DNA from: Trachythela sp. YZ-2020
Taxonomy: Eukaryota > Cnidaria > Anthozoa > Malacalcyonacea > Clavulariidae
DNA: 64,000 bases
Assembly (NCBI GenBank): GCA_016169945.1
Contig: JADLSH010000204.1
Location: 62,001-126,000 of the forward strand
Direction: 5' to 3'
A program made the position numbers and the translations under genes. Of the stretch, positions 59,540-64,000 are shown piece by piece. Each line of letters opens with the position of its first letter. Within the stretch, counting starts at the first letter, position 1. The notes beneath the pieces are model-generated. The model saw only the letters and a list, made by a program, of their open reading frames with translations. It searched no databases and was not told the DNA's origin.

Positions 59540-59945
59540 ATGCTTTTCTTCCTTTGTGCTTTGGTAAACAACAATAACTTGGTAGTCGTCGTGAGGTAAT
59601 TTTAAGTTAATAATTTGTGGAAACACCACGTCTATTACTTTGCCTACAGCGAGCTTAGCGTTGTCTGTAGCGAATCTCTTGGCGATAACTGTGGATAGAT
59701 ATACATTTATAACTTCACCTCTGAAATACCCAATGATAATGACATGGCCACGAACTTATCTTACGTTGGTCGTCGTTTGGCTTTTTGGTATTTTTATACA
59801 CCCAAGCGAGAGAACGACGACTGTACTGTACTGTGATGTCGACATGACAGTAGGAATAGTGGTCTCTGTTTTTTGTTTCTTCATTCCAACTACCGCAACT
59901 TTGGTCTTTAATTTGAAAATTCTCAAAGTGTGTCGAAACCAATGA
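59540..59945 (+). pseudogene. GPCR fragment C, more diverged
   Basis: Fragments of a third related receptor. NNNLVVVV near 59560 looks like the TM1 GN motif. Then 59640-59945 reads SVANLLAITVDRYTFITSP (TM3 with DRY-type motif), LKYPMIMTWPRTYLTLVVVW (TM4) and a TM5-like IVVSVFCFFIPTTATLVFN. TM2, TM6 and TM7 are missing. It is clearly older than copies A and B. Confidence 0.8.
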
Positions 59946-60092
59946 CGCAGGATCGCCATGCATTCAGTGGCTGATTCAAACACGTCTGATTCAAGGACAT
60001 CGCGTCCAAATCTAATAAATATTTTTATGACTGTATGATTGATTCCATGAATTTTGCAAGATAATGCAGAAATGCAGCGCTTTTAAAGTGTC

Positions 60093-60522
60093 TGTGAAGC
60101 GAAATTATTATTGTCTTAAATGAAAGAACTCTTAAAACAACAAAGTAACATCTCGTGCAGATCTTCGTTCTCGTTCTTCGTTGTTGAGATATTTCAGTTT
60201 CTTTGATATGCAAATAAGCCAAATTAAACACTTTGATATCACACCTGTATAATGAGTTATCAGAGAATGTTCTGTATCTTTGCGATTATGAAACAAAATC
60301 AATTACAAATCTGTATGTCCAATGGTGTGTGCGAAATAGACACATATCATTTCTTCAAAGCGATCGACTTCGTTTGATAATAGCAAAAATTTATCTCCGA
60401 TAACTCATTATAGATGCCTGATGTCAAAGTGTTTAATTTGCATATCAAACAAACTAAAATATCTCAACAACGAAGCACAGAAACAAAAATCTGATTTAAA
60501 ACTATAATAATTTTCGTTTCAT
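60093..60522. mobile_element. 430-bp MITE with about 170-bp TIRs
   Basis: Arms sharing cttcgttgttgagatattt, tttgatatgcaaat and attaaacactttga are inverted (60093-60265 and 60385-60522) around a loop of about 120 bases. Non-coding. Confidence 0.75.
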
Positions 60523-60639
60523 AGCCTTTCACCTCGCTCCCCCCTCCATAAGAACACCTGCGAAGAGACTACTTTACAATCTTCTGAGACCTTGGCAGTC
60601 AACAAGTCAAGTCGAATTGCAACCTATTATTCGGTTATT

Positions 60640-63600
60640 TATTTATTTATTCATAAAAGTTATTTAAAAACGATAGCCCTTCAGCTATTGCTGCTTTTCA
60701 AGGGATCGTTTGATATAATACTATAAAATATTAATAACTATTTACACAAATAAGTCATGTTAGATGAAACAATATTGATTACTCATGTTGCAATATTTAT
60801 GAGCATCATCAACAGTCATTTAATCTGTGGAAAAATAATTTTCGATTAAACTTTTAAAATGAATTGTTGATAGTTGCTCATACCCGTTGACAATGTCAAT
60901 GGGTAAGTTCTTCCAGGCACAAGCTCCTCGGTATGAAAAGGATTTTTTCATAAAATTAGTTTTAGGTTTACCTAACACTAGCTTGCGCATGTTGCTCCGC
61001 ATTTCGTAATTGTTATTTTGGCTATGAGAGAACATGTTTGAGACGTACTCCGGCGCAATACAACGGATAGCCTTGAATGTCATTAAAATTTCCCTTTTCA
61101 TAAGAGTAGACTCAATTGGAGTCCATCCTAGAATCAGAAAGATTGTTTTTGACCTTATTTCGTAGTTTGAACTACTTATGACACGAGCGGCCCTTTTTTG
61201 CATCTTGTACAGTTTCTCAAGATTCGTTCGATTTCCGTCATTCCAGACGGACGAACAATATTAATTCAATTAATTCGACATACGAATGAATTCATTTTGA
61301 GATACAAAAGCTTTAGCTCTTCTTAGAAGAGCCACAGCACTCGAAAGTTTCTTACATTGAGCATCAGTGTGTTCCTTTCATTTTAATTCTTCGTCAATTA
61401 TAATCCCCAAGACCTCTTTCTGTTTAACTTGATCAATAAGTGCATGAGTCATTAATTAGTATTTGGAGGTTTTCAGGGATTTGGTTTAATTTTCTTTTTG
61501 AGGCTATCAACATAAATTCAGTTTTCTCAGTATTTAATGTTAATTTGTTGGCCTCGAGCCATTTACTTACATTACTCAAGTCGGAGTTTAATTTATATTC
61601 AATTTCTGCAGTTGACACTCCAGAACACGTCAAGTTTGTGTCGTCTGCAAACATTGATGCTTGAGTGTGTTCGCGGCAGTTCGGTAAATCGTTTCATGTA
61701 TATAGAAAATAGCAATGGTCTCAGATTAGTCCCTTGTGGAACCCCACATTGGATTGTTTTTTGTTCTGATTTTACGTTATTGAGTACGCAGACTTGTTTC
61801 CTGTTGTTCAAGTATGACTTAAATAGTTTTTGGGCTGTCTCTTTTATTCCATATTGTTCCAGTTTCCGCAGAAGAATACAATGGTCGACCGTGTCAAATG
61901 TTTTTTTAAAGTCTACGAAAAGAACCCCGTTGATTAGACCCTTGTCCATATTTAATAGCCATTGGTTAGTGCAATGTAAAAGAGGTGTTTCTGTGGAGTG
62001 ACATGGGCGAAAGCCGGATTGCTGTTCGCAGATGATGTTGTTTCTGTTAATATACAAGCTTAATTGATCGCAAATGAGTTTTTCTAAGATTTTGGCCAAT
62101 GCAGGAATCACAGATATAGGTCAAAAATTTCCGCACTCAGCCTTGTCTTCTTTCTTGTAAATTGGAATTACTTTTGCAAGTTTTAAGTCCCCTGGAAAAG
62201 TTCCAGTTTTTAATACAAAGTTGAATACATGCAATAAGGAATCATATATCGTATTTCCAGCTGCTTTAATAAGTTTGTTTGGTATTTTGTCTAAACCGGG
62301 CGCTTTATTCAGGTTTATTTTACCAACTGTGGTAGATAAATCTTCCTTTGTTATAGTCGCAAAACTAAATTCTGCGGAGCAAGGCTGGGTGAATTGTATT
62401 GGGTCTATATTTGTTAAAGGAATATTTGATGCAAGCTTTGGTCCAATCTCAGCAAAGTAGCTGTTAAATGCATTTGTTATGTTTACATCGCCTCGTGTTA
62501 CATTTTCATCTTCAATTTTTATGTCATTAATAGTGGTTGTTTTCGGCGTTTTATTCAGTAGTTTATTAATTAGCCCCCAGCTTTCTCTGCTGTTTTTACT
62601 GTTTTCCAGGTTTGTCTTGAAGTACTGAGTTTTCGCTTTGATAATGTGATCAGTAACTTGATTTCTACATTTTTTATACGCATCGTGAAAAGCAGGGGAA
62701 TTTAGCCTCACTGCTTTCTTTTTTAGATAGTCTCTGTGGAAACTCAGTTTTTTTAATTTCGTCTATTATCCACGGTTGTCGATCGCTTCTTAATTTTCTT
62801 GAATGCCGGGGTGCGTTAATATCTGCTATTTGTAAGAAATTTTTGTTCCATTCGGACAAGGCTGCATTGGGGTCAAGGCTGCATTGGTTGTAATATTGTC
62901 TTGTTTCAATGATTTTAGGTTTCCTTTTTGGTTTTCCTATCTTTCTACAAATATAAACAAGGTTGTGATCACTTATACCTAGATCAATAACTCCTGAAGC
63001 TATTGTTTTTGAATCATCAATTTTGCAAATTATCAAGTCAAGCAGCGTTTTGGTTGACACAGTTATTCTAGTCGGTTTATTTATAAGTTGCAGCAATTGA
63101 TATGCGTTTAACAGTTCATTTAATCGTCTGGTGTTGCAGCATTCATTATCTTTGGGTAGTAGATCTATATTGAAGTCACCTGTTATTATAATTTCTTTGT
63201 TCTCGTTATCAATGTTCTGAAGAAAAGTTTCAAAGCAGTCAAGTATTCCTGTGTTACTAGACCCCGGTGGTCGGTACCATGTCGAAATTATTATTGGTTT
63301 GGATTTTGGTTTTTTGATTTCAAGACAGATTGCCTCAACGTTTTCTGGGATTATAGATTTTCTTTCTGAAAATGGTATAACATTACGTACGTAGATTGCT
63401 ACTCCCCCTCCGTTTCTGTTTCTATCGTGTCTAACAAGGTCGTAGCCTTGAATTTCAACTTCCGAGCTTTTGATTGTATTATCTAGCCTCGTCTCATTAA
63501 TGCATAATATATCGAAAGGTGTTTTGGTAATGAAAATTCTTCGATATGTTTTACTAAACTAGCAATATTTAGTTGTCCTATAGAAAAACCTTTCAGTTTC

Positions 63601-64000
63601 GGGTAAGGGTTAGCTTGGCTATGCGGTGATTCTGGCCGAGTCATCTCGTGATTCATTCATTGAATAGTCTACTCTGTTATTATGTTCTGGCGCCGATATG
63701 TTTACAAAGTCAGGTACATTATTAACATTTATTTTCAGGTCTTGAATTGGAGTATTATTGATGCGAAGTACAGGCAGTCAATTACAATTATTTAAGAAAT
63801 ATTTAAAGTTGTTGGCCAACTTTGCAGTTCCTTGTCTATTTAAATGAAGGCCATATGGGTTTCAATGGACTGTAGATATATTCTTATGCGTAATGAGTTT
63901 CCAGTTATTATTTGAACATACCTGAGATAACTTTGTGTTAAGTTCTTCGATTTTCATATTTAAGTTAGGATCGTCATTTCTTGTAATCACTTCTGATATT
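60640..64000 (-). mobile_element. CR1/L2-like LINE running off the window
   Basis: From the window edge inward on the minus strand. An ORF1 C-terminus (about 63990-63780) reads ITRNDDPNLNMKIEELN, then NPYGLHLNRQGTAKLANNF, the end of an SGNH/esterase-like domain found in some CR1/L2 ORF1 proteins. The endonuclease (63560-62680) reads LCINETRLDN, IIITGDFNIDLL and GISDHNLVY. The linker is LINKLLNKTPKTTT. The reverse transcriptase (62460-60820) reads LNKAPGLDKIPNK, FVDFKKTFDTVDHCIL and CGVPQGTNLRPLLFSIY, with MFADDTNLT in a shifted frame. The C-terminus is SFSYRGACAWKNLP, and a TTTA-rich tail follows near 60640. Multiple frameshifts make it inactive. Confidence 0.88.

Overview
The window looks like AT-rich nuclear DNA from an animal, most likely an anthozoan cnidarian (sea anemone or coral type). 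The evidence is metazoan non-LTR retrotransposons, an intronless class A GPCR, GT-AG spliced genes, EGF-like exons, a metazoan histone-type 3' stem-loop, and several protein families that I remember mainly from cnidarian gene predictions. The taxonomic call is an inference. The window is a graveyard of nested mobile elements with few ordinary host genes. The one clearly intact host gene is a GPCR at 48394-49500.

Layout. 0-7.2 kb: a putative DNA transposon with a broken DDE transposase (+) whose motif spacing matches RAG1, and a convergent spliced chromodomain gene (-). Clusters of short TTAAATCGC/GGCGAGTTAA words lie at both ends. 9.3-16.4 kb: LINE remnants and a 5'-truncated CR1/L2-like LINE, lying between two arrays of GTGCTATTTT/TTAACACC words. 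17.5-20.6 kb: isolated EGF-like exons, an unrecognised reading frame and palindromic MITEs, including a perfect 91-bp-arm inverted repeat. 21.2-29.5 kb: a large element with long divergent terminal inverted repeats (TIRs). It carries a 152-bp satellite array, a decayed two-exon protein kinase, and a two-exon 468-aa gene followed directly by a histone-type stem-loop. 29.5-33 kb: a decayed three-exon gene of a repeated, SAP-like cnidarian family. 34-38 kb: MITEs, a LINE tail, tandem repeats.

38.2-46.9 kb: a second copy of the RAG1-like transposase, split by a 7.1-kb TIR element with an exact 9-bp target duplication. That element holds MITEs, a 1.6-kb TIR element and a nearly complete LINE. 47-58.2 kb: a segmental duplication of the GPCR locus. 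Copy A is intact. Copy B is broken by a 150-bp MITE, a nonsense codon and a 3.5-kb P/THAP9-type element carrying a decayed transposase and an intact C2H2 accessory gene. 59.5-60 kb: a third GPCR fragment. 60.6-64 kb: another LINE with endonuclease, reverse transcriptase and the tail of an ORF1 esterase-like domain, running off the window.

Two DNA transposons here (0-7 kb and 54.5-58 kb) share one plan: a DDE transposase tail-to-tail with a second gene for a chromatin- or DNA-binding protein. In the first, a RAG1-like enzyme facing a histone-reader-like protein recalls the convergent RAG1/RAG2 gene pair. This is the most interesting candidate system in the window. Every recognisable LINE lies on the minus strand.
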